The notes under the pieces: generated by a model | What the model saw: the letters and a program-made list of their open reading frames with translations, nothing else | Database searches by the model: none | Told to the model about the DNA's origin: nothing | Program-made: the position numbers and the translations under genes | Origin: Gemmatimonadota bacterium | GTDB lineage: Bacteria > Gemmatimonadota > Gemmatimonadetes > Gemmatimonadales > Gemmatimonadaceae | Reading direction: 5' to 3' | NCBI GenBank assembly: GCA_021298395.1 | Contig: JAJTFH010000002.1 | Coordinates: 1 to 64,000 of the forward strand | DNA length: 64,000 bases | Part shown: one piece after another, positions 8,239 through 18,045 of the stretch | Numbering within the stretch: the stretch's first letter is position 1 | How the letters are laid out: the number at the start of each line of letters is the position of its first letter

Positions 8239-10386
8239 ATGTCCCTTCCGTCCCGCCTCATCATCGCACTCGTGCTTCCGTCGTCGCTCGTCGCGCAGCC
8301 GCGCGCGATGCAGCTCGCGGACTGGTACAAGGTCACCACCGTCTCGCAGCCGGCGATGGCGCCCGATGGCGGGCGGATCGCCTTCACCGTGACCACGGTG
8401 AACGAGAAGGAGAACAAGCGGCACCAGGAGGTCTGGGTGGTGCCGGCGGCGGGGGGCGACCCGGTGCGCTTCACCGCGCCGGGCTACGAGAGTTCGAGCC
8501 CGCGCTTCTCCCCCGATGGCAAGTATCTCCTCTTCTCGTCCACTCGCCCCGGTGGGACGAGTGGGGCGGGGAACAGCTGGGCGATCCGGATGGATCTCCC
8601 CGGGGGGGAGGCGACGCAGCTGACCGAGTATCCGAGCGGCTCGTGGCCGCGCGACGGGAAGTTCGCCGTCTTCGCCGCCCCGGCAACCGAGGACAGCACG
8701 ATGGCGCGCGGCAATGGCGCCGACCCCTATGCGCGGATGCAGCCGATGGCGCGTCCCCCCTTCGGCGCGATCACCAAGCCCGCCGATCCCGCGCGCTTCG
8801 ATGGCCGTCATATCCTCGACGCGCGGTACAAGGCGAATGGACAGGGATTCGTCCCCAGCGCGCGTCAGGCGCGCGTGATCCGTCCGCAGCAGCTCTTCAC
8901 GCAGACGCCGGGCGCCAAGCGCGTGGCGCTCACGACCACCGCCTATTCGCATCGCTCGCCGGTGGTCTCCCCCGACGGCAAGACGATCGCCTTCATCGCG
9001 GACGTCTCCCTGCGCCCGGACAGTGTGGTCACCGCGATCAACGACTCACTCGCGCTCCTGCCATACGACGCGGCGCGCGACGAGCGGGAGCGGAACGACG
9101 CCGACATCTATGTGATCCCCGTCTCGGGCGGTGCGCCGCGCAGGGTCGTGACCCTCATGGGGACCGAGTCCGATCTCACCTGGTCCCCCGACGGGAAGCA
9201 ACTCGCCTTCGTCCATCGTCCGGGGCGGATGGCGCAGGGGGTTTTGACGGTCGTCGATGTCGCCACCGGCACGACGCGGGTGCTCACCCCCAATTGGCGC
9301 TACGAGCCAGCCGGGATGGAGTGGCTCCCGAATGGCGAGATCGCCATGTGGGCCGACATTGGTGGCTCGAGCGCGCTGTATCTCATCACCCCACGCACCG
9401 GTGCGATGCGCGAGGTGCTCGGCGGACGTCGTAAGCTTAGCGGCTTCACCTTCAATGCCGCGGGGACCACCGTCGCGTATGTCTCGACGAGCGTCACCAA
9501 GCCCACTGAGCTCTTCATCGCTGGCGTGGATGGGAAGGGGGAGCGCACGCTCACCGCGTTCAATGATTCGTTGAATGCGCAGGTCGCCTGGTCCGATGCG
9601 GAACGGCTGACCTATCGGATGGCGCGTCGCGCGGGGTCGCGTGACAGTCTCGAGATCGAAGGGTGGCTGATGAAGCCCTTCGGGTATCAGGCGGGGAAGA
9701 AGTACCCCCTCGTGCTCTACATCCATGGTGGGCCGCACAGCCAGTATGGCGAGCAGTGGTTCGACGAGACGCAGAACCTCGCGGCTGCGGGCTTCATGGT
9801 GCTCTACACCAACCCGCGCGGGTCGAGCGGCTACGGCGCGGACTTCACCTACGACACGCGTGGCCGTTGGTTCGCTGAGGATTACGAGGATCTGATGCAG
9901 GCGGTGGACATCGCCGCGGCGCGGCCCGATGTCGATTCCACCCGAATGGGCGTGACCGGCGGATCGTACGGCGGCGTCATGACCGCGTGGGTGACGGTGA
10001 AGACGCAGCGCTTCAAGGCGGCGCAGGCCGACCGGATGATCGCCAACTGGTGGTCGTGGTATGGCACCAGCGATGCGCAGGGGCTCACCGAGTTCGAGTT
10101 CTACGGGCGCCCCTGGGACAATCCCGTCATGTACGACACCCTCTCGCCGATCCGCTACGTGCGGGCGGTGAAGACCCCGACCTTCATCCTGCAGTCGGAA
10201 GAGGACCACCGCACCCCGATGACCGACGCGGAGCAGTGGTTCGCCGCACTCAAGCGGCAGGGAACCCCGGTGGAGTTCGTGCGCTACCCGCGCTCGACGC
10301 ACGACCTCTCACGGACGGGCGAGCCCTGGCTCCTCGTCGATCGTCTCGGGCGACTCCGCGATTGGTTCGGACACTGGCTCAGGTGA
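8239..10386 (+). CDS. Secreted S9 family peptidase (DPP/acylaminoacyl type)
   Basis: Serine exopeptidase of the prolyl oligopeptidase superfamily, 715 residues. The signal peptide is MSLPSRLIIALVLPSSLVAQ. Residues about 30-440 form a WD40/PD40-type beta-propeller with repeated SPDGK motifs, and about 450-715 form the alpha/beta hydrolase domain. The triad is S576 in GGSYGG, D656 in SEEDHRTP and H688 in STHDLS. Probably periplasmic or extracellular peptide breakdown. It stands alone and faces the frameshifted amidohydrolase tail to tail. Confidence 0.93.
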   Translation: MSLPSRLIIALVLPSSLVAQPRAMQLADWYKVTTVSQPAMAPDGGRIAFTVTTVNEKENKRHQEVWVVPAAGGDPVRFTAPGYESSSPRFSPDGKYLLFSSTRPGGTSGAGNSWAIRMDLPGGEATQLTEYPSGSWPRDGKFAVFAAPATEDSTMARGNGADPYARMQPMARPPFGAITKPADPARFDGRHILDARYKANGQGFVPSARQARVIRPQQLFTQTPGAKRVALTTTAYSHRSPVVSPDGKTIAFIADVSLRPDSVVTAINDSLALLPYDAARDERERNDADIYVIPVSGGAPRRVVTLMGTESDLTWSPDGKQLAFVHRPGRMAQGVLTVVDVATGTTRVLTPNWRYEPAGMEWLPNGEIAMWADIGGSSALYLITPRTGAMREVLGGRRKLSGFTFNAAGTTVAYVSTSVTKPTELFIAGVDGKGERTLTAFNDSLNAQVAWSDAERLTYRMARRAGSRDSLEIEGWLMKPFGYQAGKKYPLVLYIHGGPHSQYGEQWFDETQNLAAAGFMVLYTNPRGSSGYGADFTYDTRGRWFAEDYEDLMQAVDIAAARPDVDSTRMGVTGGSYGGVMTAWVTVKTQRFKAAQADRMIANWWSWYGTSDAQGLTEFEFYGRPWDNPVMYDTLSPIRYVRAVKTPTFILQSEEDHRTPMTDAEQWFAALKRQGTPVEFVRYPRSTHDLSRTGEPWLLVDRLGRLRDWFGHWLR

Positions 10387-10409
10387 TCGCGCGCTGATCC
10401 TGATGGGAT

Positions 10410-10450
10410 CGACGGCGGGGCGGGTGTGCTACGGCGCGCCCGCCCCGTCG
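10410..10450. terminator. Candidate bidirectional hairpin
   Basis: A 12-bp stem (CGACG plus GGGCGGG, with a three-base bulge, against CCCGCCCCGTCG) closes a 14-base loop. It lies between the S9 peptidase stop (10386) and the restored amidohydrolase stop (10429-10431), overlapping the latter's last codons. Confidence 0.4.
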
Positions 10451-11761
10451 CGCATCACGCGCCCACCCTGCATCACGAAGCGGACCGCGCGCACGGCGCG
10501 GATCTCGCGCGTCGGATCCCCGGTGACCGCGACAAGATCGGCGAGGAGGCCGGGTCGGATCGTGCCGAGACGATCCGCGAGTCCCAAGAGCCGCGCGTTC
10601 TCTCGCGGCGCGAAGTACGCTCGGGGCGGTCATCCCATACGCAACCATCAGCTCCATCTCCCACGCATTGGTGCCGTGGGCGTAGACACCGGCATCCCCC
10701 CCCATGCAGATCGGGACACCAGCGGCGCGTGCCGCATCGAGTGCGGCTCGTTTCTGGTCCATCCGTACGGTGCGCGGCGTCCCCTCGCGCCATCCAGCGT
10801 AGCGTGCCGTCGCCTCGGTGGCGGCGAGGGTCGGGCAGAAGGCGACCCCGCGCTCCGCCATCAGCCGGAAGACGTCGGCGGTGCCGCCATCCCCATGTTC
10901 GATCGTCGCGACGCCCGCGAGGACGGCGCGACGCATCCCTTCGGCCGTCGCGGCATGCGCGACGACACGTCGCCCACTCGACGCCGCGACCTCGACCAGG
11001 GTCCGGAGCTCCATCTCGGAGAAGGTCGGGCGCGCCTCCCCATTCGGGCCCCACCGATAGTCAGCGTAGACCTTGATCCAGTCGGCGCCATGCCCGATCT
11101 GTGCTCGTGCGACACGCGTGAGCCCCTCGATCCCATCGGCTTCCTCCGCGCCCTGCGGGACGCTCCACTCGTCGGCGAATCCCGATGGGCCGTACGATCC
11201 GGTGGCGACGATCGCCTTCGAGGTGATCAGGAGTCGCGGCCCCGGGATGATCCCCTGCGCGATCGCCTCCTTGATCCCCGCGTCGGCATACCCTGCGCCC
11301 TCGGTGCCGAGATCGCGCGCTGTGGTGAAGCCCGCCTCGAGGGTGGCGCGCGCGTGATTGACGGCGCGCGCCGTGCGGAGACTCACCGGTTCCTTGAGGA
11401 CCTGATCGTTCCAGCTCGTCTCGTCGTACGGATGGAGGAAGAGATGGGTGTGTCCCTCGATCATCCCGGGGAGGAGGGTCGTTCCGGGGAGTGCGATGGT
11501 GCGCGCATTCGCTGGCGCGCGAAGGGCGCTTCGTGGACCGACCGCCGTGATCCGATCGCCGGTGACGAGCACCGCCCAGCCGGTCCGAGCGGAATCCTCG
11601 GTCCCGAGGAAGACCCGATCGGGAACGAGCAGGAGCACCGAGGCGGCGGGCGCGGCAGGGGCGTCCTGCGCGGCGAGCGTGCCGAGCCTCGCGGTGAGCG
11701 CGATCGTCGCGAGTGCGATCGCGAGTGCGATCGCGAGCCGCGGGAGCGCGATCGCGTTCAT
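10429..11761 (-). pseudogene. Secreted amidohydrolase, frameshifted near its C terminus
   Basis: Metal-dependent amidohydrolase (imidazolonepropionase/prolidase-like). The signal peptide MNAIALPRLAIALAIALATIAL is partly built from a 12-base tandem repeat (11709-11737). The metal motif is EGHTHLFLH, with DWIKVYAD, HAATAEG, IEHGDG and GGDAG later in order. The good frame runs to [10 protein letters not shown]. It then enters nonsense, while a second frame continues the family's end ([20 protein letters not shown] ... [10 protein letters not shown]) to a TAG at 10429. The shift lies at about 10598-10610. Whether this is a true lesion or a sequencing error cannot be told from here. Its ATG overlaps the DUF502 stop by four bases. 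Confidence 0.75.
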
Positions 11762-12324
11762 GGGGTCCCCGAACGGAGGGTCGGCACATCGGCCACCCCG
11801 CCCGAGACGACGAAGGCGACGACATCGGAGCTCACGGCGTCGAGTGGCTGCACGCGCGAGGTGGGGACCACCACGAGCTGGCCCGAGAAGTTGTACGAGT
11901 GCGGGCAGTAGACGGCGACATCCCCGGGCATCCCCAGCTGCGCGAGCGATCGCTGGGTGACGAAGCCCAGGGTGCGCACCGCCCCGTCACCGGAGAGGGA
12001 GACGAGGACCGGCATCTGGAAGCGCCGCTGCTCCCCGACGAAGGCATTCATCAGGTCCTTGGTCGCCGAATAGAGGAGGCGAACGAAGGGGAGGCGGTCC
12101 AGCAGCTCGTCGAACCACCCCTCGATCTGTCCGGCGAAGAAGGTGCCACCGAGGAACCCGATGAGGGTGATCCCGGCGAGGGTGACGAGGAGCCCGGCGC
12201 CCGGCACGGGGAGACCCAGCCATCCGTCGATCGTGGTGAGCACCATCCAGCAGACGGCGGCCGTCACGGCGAGCGGGATGGTGAGGACGAGGCCGCGTAG
12301 GAAGTAGGTGAGCAGACGCTTCAT
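11758..12324 (-). CDS. DUF502 family membrane protein
   Basis: A 188-residue inner-membrane protein of the DUF502 family. Two hydrophobic segments lie at about 8-32 and 45-70, followed by IEGWFDELLDRLPFVRLLYSA and a soluble C-terminal domain. ATG 12324 (MKRLLTYFLRG) is chosen because the longer upstream frame is low-complexity shadow. A GGAG lies about ten bases before it. The stop overlaps the start of the amidohydrolase gene (ATGA). Function unknown in general; the pairing with an amidohydrolase may only be co-transcription. Confidence 0.8.
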   Translation of the reverse strand: MKRLLTYFLRGLVLTIPLAVTAAVCWMVLTTIDGWLGLPVPGAGLLVTLAGITLIGFLGGTFFAGQIEGWFDELLDRLPFVRLLYSATKDLMNAFVGEQRRFQMPVLVSLSGDGAVRTLGFVTQRSLAQLGMPGDVAVYCPHSYNFSGQLVVVPTSRVQPLDAVSSDVVAFVVSGGVADVPTLRSGTP

Positions 12325-12418
12325 CGGGGAGGGCTCCGCAACGGGGGGCGACGGCCGAACGTATCTTGAGCAGGTCCAATGGCTCGTCGCAGAAGATAAC
12401 CCTGCTTCCCGTCCGCTG

Positions 12419-15322
12419 ATGCCCATGCGCTCCCTCTCCCGCTCCCTGCGATCGCTCCTCCCGGCCCTCGCGTTGGTCGCCGCACCGACCCTCCTCGTGG
12501 CGCAGGGCGAACGCCTCCCGCTCACGCAGGACACCTACGACCTCTGGCGGTCGATCCTCCAGCCGACGCTTTCCGCCGATGGGAGGTGGGCGGTGTACAC
12601 CCTCTCGCCGACGGTGGGAGATGGGATGCTCGTGGCACGGGCCACCGGCGGGACGACCGAGCACCGCGTCGCGCGCGGGTGGACGGGACGCCCCCTGACC
12701 TCGGTGACGGGGACCCCCTTCAGTGCACAGGCGGCGCAGATCACCGGGGATTCGCGGCACGTGGCCTTCCTCCGCTATCCGATGAAGGGGGCGATGGACT
12801 CGGCGCGCGCCAAGAAGGTGCGCCCGGCCGACCAGCCCAAGAATGCGCTCGCGATCCTCGCCCTCGAGACCGGGGCGGTCACGACGGTCGAGAAGGTCCG
12901 TGGCTTCCAAGTGCCGCGTGACGGGGGGCGCTTCGTCTTCTATCAGACCGAGGTCGACTCCTCGGCGAGTGCCGTGCGAACCCCGGGTGCCGGTGCGCGT
13001 GGGGCCGCCGCAACGGCTGCCGCCGCGAACGATTCCGCCAGCAAGAAGCCGAAGAAGGACACCGGAGCGCCGTTGGTGCTCCGCGAACTCGCGACTGGGC
13101 AGGAGACTAAGATCGACGGCGTGACCGGATACGTGGTCGACCGCGCGGAGCGCGTCGTGGTCTACGCCGTGGCCGGCGCCGACTCGCTCAAGGTCGATGG
13201 CGTCTATGCGCGCGATCTCGCGACCGGGACGGTGACCCCGCTCAAGACGGGGACGGGGAACTATCGGGCGCTCGCGCTCGATGAGGCGGGGACGCAGGTC
13301 GTCTTCGTGACCGATGCCGAGGAGTTCACGACGGCCGAGAAGCCGCGGATGGCGCTCTACCATGCCGCGCTCTCCGGGCCGCGTGGCCGTCCGGGCCCGC
13401 AGCCGGCGACCCTCGCGGTCGCGCCCACCGCCGTCGGCGAGGGGCTCCGCATCGCCGATCGTGGCATCGACTTCGTGAAGTCGGGCGCCGTGGTGCGCTT
13501 CGGCATCGCGAAGGTCCTCCCCGATTCGATCCCCGCTGACTCGCTCGCCGAGAAGTCGGTCGTCGACCTCTGGCATTGGCAGGACGCGCGCCCACAGCCG
13601 ATGCAGCGCCTGCAGGCGGCGCAGGATCGCGCCCGGAGTTGGGTGGCGGTCTATCATGTGGCGACCAAGCAGATGCGGCGGATCGGGAGCGACTCCCTCC
13701 CGCAGGTCACCATCTCGGATGATGGGCGCACCGCGCTCGCCTCCACCGATGTGCCCTACGAGCAGGACGCCATCCGCGGGGAGGATGGCTACGACATCCA
13801 TCTGATCAATACGCTGACCGGGGCCTCGCGCCAGATCGCCACCAAGGTGCGGAGCGGTGGGCAGCTCTCCCCCGCGGCGAAGTTCGTCACCTGGTGGGAG
13901 AGCGGTCGCTACCGGGTGCATGAGGTGGCCACGGGGCGCACGCGTGACCTCACCACGGGAATCACGGGGATCCGCTTCGAGAACGAAGAACACGATACCC
14001 CGAGCGAGCCCACGCCGTATGGGCTCGGCGGGTGGACCGTCAACGACGCGCGCGTCCTGGTCTACGATCGCTACGACATCTGGGAGGTCGATCCCCTCGG
14101 GGGCGCCGCGCCACGCGTGCTGACCGATAGCGTCGGTCGGCGCGAGCAGCTGACCTTCCGGGCGATCCCGCCCGATGCGGAGGTGCGCGCCTTCGATCCC
14201 GCCACGCCGCTGACCATCCGCGCCTTTGATAATGTCTCCAAGTCCGCCGGGTTCTATCGCGAGCGCCTTGGCGTCACGAGCGCGCCGGAACGGATCGTGA
14301 TGGCGCCCAAGAGCTGGCCCGTCTACGAGAAGGCGCGTCGCGCCGATCAGGTCCTCGTGGCGCGCGCCGACTATCGCGAGTTCCCGAACCTCTGGACCGG
14401 GCGCTCGCTGGATCAACTCACCCAGATCAGCGACGCGATGCCGGAGCAGGCACGCTACCGGTGGGGGAACGTCCAGCTGGTGACATGGGCGAACCTCGAT
14501 GGGGTGCCGATGGAGGGGCTCCTCTTCACCCCCGAGGGGTTCGACTCGACGAAGACCTATCCGATGGTGACCTACTTCTACGAGCAGCTCTCGGATGGTC
14601 TGCACAGCTACGTGCGACCGGCGGGGCGGAACACGATCAACCCGACGGTCTACACCTCGCTCGGCTATCTCGTCTTCATGCCGAACATCCACTACACCCC
14701 GGGCTATCCGGGGCCCAGCGCGGTGAAGGCGATCGTGCCGGGGGTGCAGTCGCTGATCGCGCGCGGGATCAGCGATCCCAAGCGGCAGGGGATCTCCGGC
14801 CAGTCGTGGGGCGGGTACCAGACCTCGTACGTGATCACGCAGACCTCGCTCTTCGCCGCGGCGGTCCCCAACGCGACGGTGGTCAACATGACCTCGGCGT
14901 ATGGCGGGATCCGGTGGGAGTCTGGGGTGGAGCGCGCGATCGTGAACTACGAGCGCGGCCAGAGCCGGATCGGGGGGTCGCTCTGGGAGTTCCCAGAGCG
15001 CTACATGGAGAACTCGCCCCTCTTCTTCCTCGATCGCGTGACGACGCCGGTCCTCTTCATGGCGAACGACGCCGACGGGGCGGTGCCCTGGTATCAGGGG
15101 ATCGAGTACTTCGTCGCGATGCGTCGCCTGGGGAAGGAGGCGTACATGCTCAACTACAACGGGGACGCGCACAACCCGCGGAAGTACGCCAACCAGAAGG
15201 ACATCGATCGGCGGATGCAGGAGTTCTTCGCCGCCAAGCTCCTCGGGGCACCGGCGCCGGAGTGGATGCAGCGCGGGATCCCCTTCCTCGAGAAGGGGCG
15301 CGATCAGCTCGGGCGGCCGTAG
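12419..15322 (+). CDS. Large secreted S9 family peptidase
   Basis: Prolyl oligopeptidase-family protein of 967 residues. The start ATG 12419 (or 12425) opens a clean signal peptide, LRSLLPALALVAAPTLLVAQ. The N-terminal two thirds are a degenerate propeller with an Ala/Lys-rich insert (about 195-225). The catalytic domain has S796 in GQSWGG, an aspartate in NDADGAVPW and a histidine in GDAHNPR. It is divergent from the DUF502 operon and convergent with nothing; arginine decarboxylase follows 31 bases later from its own promoter. Likely periplasmic peptide or protein degradation. Confidence 0.9.
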   Translation: MPMRSLSRSLRSLLPALALVAAPTLLVAQGERLPLTQDTYDLWRSILQPTLSADGRWAVYTLSPTVGDGMLVARATGGTTEHRVARGWTGRPLTSVTGTPFSAQAAQITGDSRHVAFLRYPMKGAMDSARAKKVRPADQPKNALAILALETGAVTTVEKVRGFQVPRDGGRFVFYQTEVDSSASAVRTPGAGARGAAATAAAANDSASKKPKKDTGAPLVLRELATGQETKIDGVTGYVVDRAERVVVYAVAGADSLKVDGVYARDLATGTVTPLKTGTGNYRALALDEAGTQVVFVTDAEEFTTAEKPRMALYHAALSGPRGRPGPQPATLAVAPTAVGEGLRIADRGIDFVKSGAVVRFGIAKVLPDSIPADSLAEKSVVDLWHWQDARPQPMQRLQAAQDRARSWVAVYHVATKQMRRIGSDSLPQVTISDDGRTALASTDVPYEQDAIRGEDGYDIHLINTLTGASRQIATKVRSGGQLSPAAKFVTWWESGRYRVHEVATGRTRDLTTGITGIRFENEEHDTPSEPTPYGLGGWTVNDARVLVYDRYDIWEVDPLGGAAPRVLTDSVGRREQLTFRAIPPDAEVRAFDPATPLTIRAFDNVSKSAGFYRERLGVTSAPERIVMAPKSWPVYEKARRADQVLVARADYREFPNLWTGRSLDQLTQISDAMPEQARYRWGNVQLVTWANLDGVPMEGLLFTPEGFDSTKTYPMVTYFYEQLSDGLHSYVRPAGRNTINPTVYTSLGYLVFMPNIHYTPGYPGPSAVKAIVPGVQSLIARGISDPKRQGISGQSWGGYQTSYVITQTSLFAAAVPNATVVNMTSAYGGIRWESGVERAIVNYERGQSRIGGSLWEFPERYMENSPLFFLDRVTTPVLFMANDADGAVPWYQGIEYFVAMRRLGKEAYMLNYNGDAHNPRKYANQKDIDRRMQEFFAAKLLGAPAPEWMQRGIPFLEKGRDQLGRP

Positions 15323-15342
15323 CCGCCACCCGAGTAGGTCCC

Positions 15343-15348
15343 TACTTT
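15343..15348 (+). promoter_or_regulatory. Candidate leaderless -10 box of speA
   Basis: TACTTT ends five bases before ATG 15354; the intervening TCGGG cannot act as a normal ribosome binding site at that distance. Confidence 0.4.
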
Positions 15349-15353
15349 TCGGG

Positions 15354-17333
15354 ATGACCTCTCTCCCTCGTCCCGAGACGGTGCCGTCGGCCGCGCCAGA
15401 GGCGCCGCCGCCGGCTCCCCGTGCGTGGAGCATCGATGCGGCCCGCGAGCTCTACCAGATCGGTGGGTGGGGGGCCGGCTTCTTCGATATCAGCCCCGAG
15501 GGGCGCGTCGTCGTTCGCCCCGACCGGTCGCGGCCCGATCGCACCCTCGACCTCTACGAGCTCGCGCACGACCTCGAGGCCCAGGGGCTCCCCCTCCCGG
15601 TGCTCCTCCGCTTCTCCGACATCCTCAAGGCCCGGATCGAGACGCTGCATGCGCGCTTCGCCAGCGCGATCGAGGAGTTCCAGTACACGGGGAGCTACAC
15701 GACCGTCTATCCGATCAAGGTCAACCAGCAGCGCCATGTGGTCGAGGAGATCGTCGAGTTCGGGCAGGCCACCGGCGTCGGGCTCGAGTGCGGGAGCAAG
15801 CCCGAGCTCCAGGCGGTGCTCGCTCTCACCGATCGCACCGACCACCTGATCATCTGCAACGGCTACAAGGACGAGGAGTTCATGCGCCTCGCCCTCATGG
15901 GGCAGCGCCTCGGTCACACGGTGATCATCGTGATCGAGCAGGTGAGCGAGCTCGACGTACTCGAGCAGGTCGCCGCCCAGATGGGGATCGATCCCACCAT
16001 CGGCGTGCGCATCAAGCTCTCGAGCGAGGGCTCGGGGCGCTGGGCGCAGTCCGGCGGGGAGAAGTCCAAGTTCGGCCTCACCTCGGCGCAACTCATGCAG
16101 GTGATCGACCGCCTCAAGTCGGCGGGGCGCGCGCACTGGCTACAGCTGATCCACTTCCACCTCGGCTCGCAGATCACCGATATCCGCTTCATCAAGCGGG
16201 GGCTCCAGGAGGTCAGCCGCTTCTATGTGGAGCTGCGCCGGCTCGGGCTCGGGATCCGCTGGGTCGATGTGGGCGGGGGGCTCGGGGTCGATTACGACGG
16301 CTCGCAGTCGACGGCGCAGGCCTCGATGAACTACTCGATGACGGAGTATGCGAACGACATCGTGTACACCCTCGCCGAGACCTGTCGGGAGGAGGAGCTC
16401 CCGATGCCCGACATCATCTCGGAGTCGGGGCGGGCGCTCACGGCGCACCACGCCCTGTTGCTGCTCAGTGTGATCGACGTCGAGTCCGCGGCAGAGCCGA
16501 CCGCGCCGACCCTCACCGAGGAGGATCACCCCCTCCTCCACGAGATGGCGGAGGACCTCAAGACACTCTCGCGCAAGAACGTCGCGATGCGGCGCATCCG
16601 GGAGATCTTCCATGACGCGACCTTCGATAAGGAGCGCGCGCAGCAGCTCTTCAATTCCGGGGTGCTCTCGCTCCGGGAGCGGGCGATGGCGGAGACCTTC
16701 TATCTCGCCACCCTCAACGTCGTGGCGCGACTCGCCGAGGGGAAGCGCGATCGCTTCGATGACATCGTCGGCGACCTCGATGCGGCGCTGATCGACCGGT
16801 ACTTCGCGAACTTCTCGCTCTTCCAATCGCTCCCCGACAACTGGGCGATCGACCAGCTCTTTCCGATCATGCCGATCCACCGGCTCGACGAGGAGCCGAC
16901 GCGGCGCGGGACGATCCAGGATGTCACCTGCGATTCCGACGGGAAGATCGATCGCTTCATCGGGGGACGCGATGGGCGGCCCTCGTTGCCGCTCCACGTC
17001 TTCCGTGACGGGGATGCGTACATCCTCGGGATCTTCCTCACCGGGGCGTATCAGGAGATCCTCGGCGACCTGCACAACCTCTTCGGCGACACCAACGCCG
17101 TGCATGTGCGGATCGCGGATGGTGGCTACGAGCTGACCCACCTCGTGCATGGGGACACCGTGACGGAGGTGCTCAACTACGTGCAGTTCCGCGCGTCGGA
17201 TCTGCTCGCCACCTTCCGTCGCAAGGTGCAGTCCGCGAAAGGGATCGGCCGTGAGGAGGCGAATCGCTTCATCGCCGAGTATGTGGCCGGGCTCGAGGGG
17301 TACACCTACCTCGAGGGTGAGGCCGCGCGATGA
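15354..17333 (+). CDS. speA: Biosynthetic arginine decarboxylase
   Basis: PLP enzyme of fold type III that makes agmatine from arginine, the first step of the agmatine route to putrescine. The 659-residue length fits the family. The cofactor lysine is K122 in YPIKVNQQRHVV, and later motifs GLECGSKPEL, HFHLGSQITD, VDVGGGLGVDYDG and SESGRALTAHHA are typical. An extra Pro/Ala-rich N terminus of about 20 residues precedes the conserved WSIDAARELY. No agmatine-processing gene is adjacent. A perfect hairpin terminator follows the stop. Confidence 0.95.
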   Translation: MTSLPRPETVPSAAPEAPPPAPRAWSIDAARELYQIGGWGAGFFDISPEGRVVVRPDRSRPDRTLDLYELAHDLEAQGLPLPVLLRFSDILKARIETLHARFASAIEEFQYTGSYTTVYPIKVNQQRHVVEEIVEFGQATGVGLECGSKPELQAVLALTDRTDHLIICNGYKDEEFMRLALMGQRLGHTVIIVIEQVSELDVLEQVAAQMGIDPTIGVRIKLSSEGSGRWAQSGGEKSKFGLTSAQLMQVIDRLKSAGRAHWLQLIHFHLGSQITDIRFIKRGLQEVSRFYVELRRLGLGIRWVDVGGGLGVDYDGSQSTAQASMNYSMTEYANDIVYTLAETCREEELPMPDIISESGRALTAHHALLLLSVIDVESAAEPTAPTLTEEDHPLLHEMAEDLKTLSRKNVAMRRIREIFHDATFDKERAQQLFNSGVLSLRERAMAETFYLATLNVVARLAEGKRDRFDDIVGDLDAALIDRYFANFSLFQSLPDNWAIDQLFPIMPIHRLDEEPTRRGTIQDVTCDSDGKIDRFIGGRDGRPSLPLHVFRDGDAYILGIFLTGAYQEILGDLHNLFGDTNAVHVRIADGGYELTHLVHGDTVTEVLNYVQFRASDLLATFRRKVQSAKGIGREEANRFIAEYVAGLEGYTYLEGEAAR

Positions 17334-17356
17334 GCGCGATCGCCGGTCTCTGACGC

Positions 17357-17390
17357 ACGAAGGGGCCGCCCCGCGGGGCGGCCCCTTCGT
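17357..17390. terminator. Strong bidirectional terminator, speA / sodA
   Basis: A perfect 34-base palindrome: 16-bp arms starting ACGAAGGGGCC around a central GC. It lies between the convergent stops of speA (17333) and sodA (17414). Confidence 0.85.
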
Positions 17391-17413
17391 CGTTCCACTC
17401 GTGTCGTCGGCGC

Positions 17414-18022
17414 TCAGCGCGCGTCGTACCGCGCCGCCACCGCCCCCCAGTGCACCACGTTCCACCAGGCATCGATGTAATCCGGCCGACGGTTCTGATA
17501 GTTGAGGTAATAGGCGTGCTCCCAGACGTCGAGGCCGAGGATCGCATGCCGTCCTTCCATGAGCGGGTTGTCCTGGTTCGGTGAGCTCTCGATCGCGACC
17601 GTCCCATCCTTCGTCGCGACGAGCCAGGCCCAGCCGGAGCCGAAGCGACCGATGGCCGCCGCCTTGAACGCATCACGGAACTTGGCGAAGTCGCCGAAGG
17701 CGGCATCGATCGCCGTGGCGAGGGCCCCGCTCGGCGCGCCGCCGGCGTTCGGGGCCATCAGCGTCCAGAAGAGGGCGTGGTTCCAGTGCCCACCGCCATT
17801 GTTGCGCACCGCGGTGCGGACGCTCTCAGGGACCTTGGCGATGTCACGGTTGAGCTGCTCGAGGCTCCACGAGGCGAGCTCCGGGGCCTTCTCGACGGCC
17901 GCGTTCAGGTTGGTGACGTACGCCTGATGATGCTTCCCATGATGGATCTGCATCGTCTGCGCGTCGATGTGCGGCTCGAGCGCCTCGGGGGCGTAGGGGA
18001 GGGCGGGAAGGGTGTGTGCCAT
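17414..18022 (-). CDS. sodA: Superoxide dismutase, Mn/Fe family (Mn-like)
   Basis: Dismutates superoxide to oxygen and hydrogen peroxide. The 202-residue protein starts at [10 protein letters not shown]; a longer frame upstream lacks support. Metal ligands are H27, H82, D165 and H169, in IHHGKHH, GGGHWNH and LDVWEHAYY. The NQDNPL motif and GGGHWNH favour manganese over iron. There is no signal peptide, so it is cytoplasmic. It lies 23 bases after the DedA gene on the same strand, probably in one transcript. Confidence 0.95.
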   Translation of the reverse strand: MAHTLPALPYAPEALEPHIDAQTMQIHHGKHHQAYVTNLNAAVEKAPELASWSLEQLNRDIAKVPESVRTAVRNNGGGHWNHALFWTLMAPNAGGAPSGALATAIDAAFGDFAKFRDAFKAAAIGRFGSGWAWLVATKDGTVAIESSPNQDNPLMEGRHAILGLDVWEHAYYLNYQNRRPDYIDAWWNVVHWGAVAARYDAR

Positions 18023-18045
18023 GGGATGGGTCGAGGTGAGAGGGG

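Noticed and set aside
11709-11737. 12-base tandem repeat (about 2.4 copies of GCGAGTGCGATC)
   Set aside because: It encodes the repeated LAIA of a signal peptide; too short and too easily explained by codon use to be a separate element.
11987-15433. A 1,148-codon open frame antisense to the large S9 peptidase
   Set aside because: Its product is Arg/His/Gly-rich without any domain, and the opposite strand encodes a complete peptidase with signal peptide and catalytic triad. Long antisense frames are common at this G+C content.
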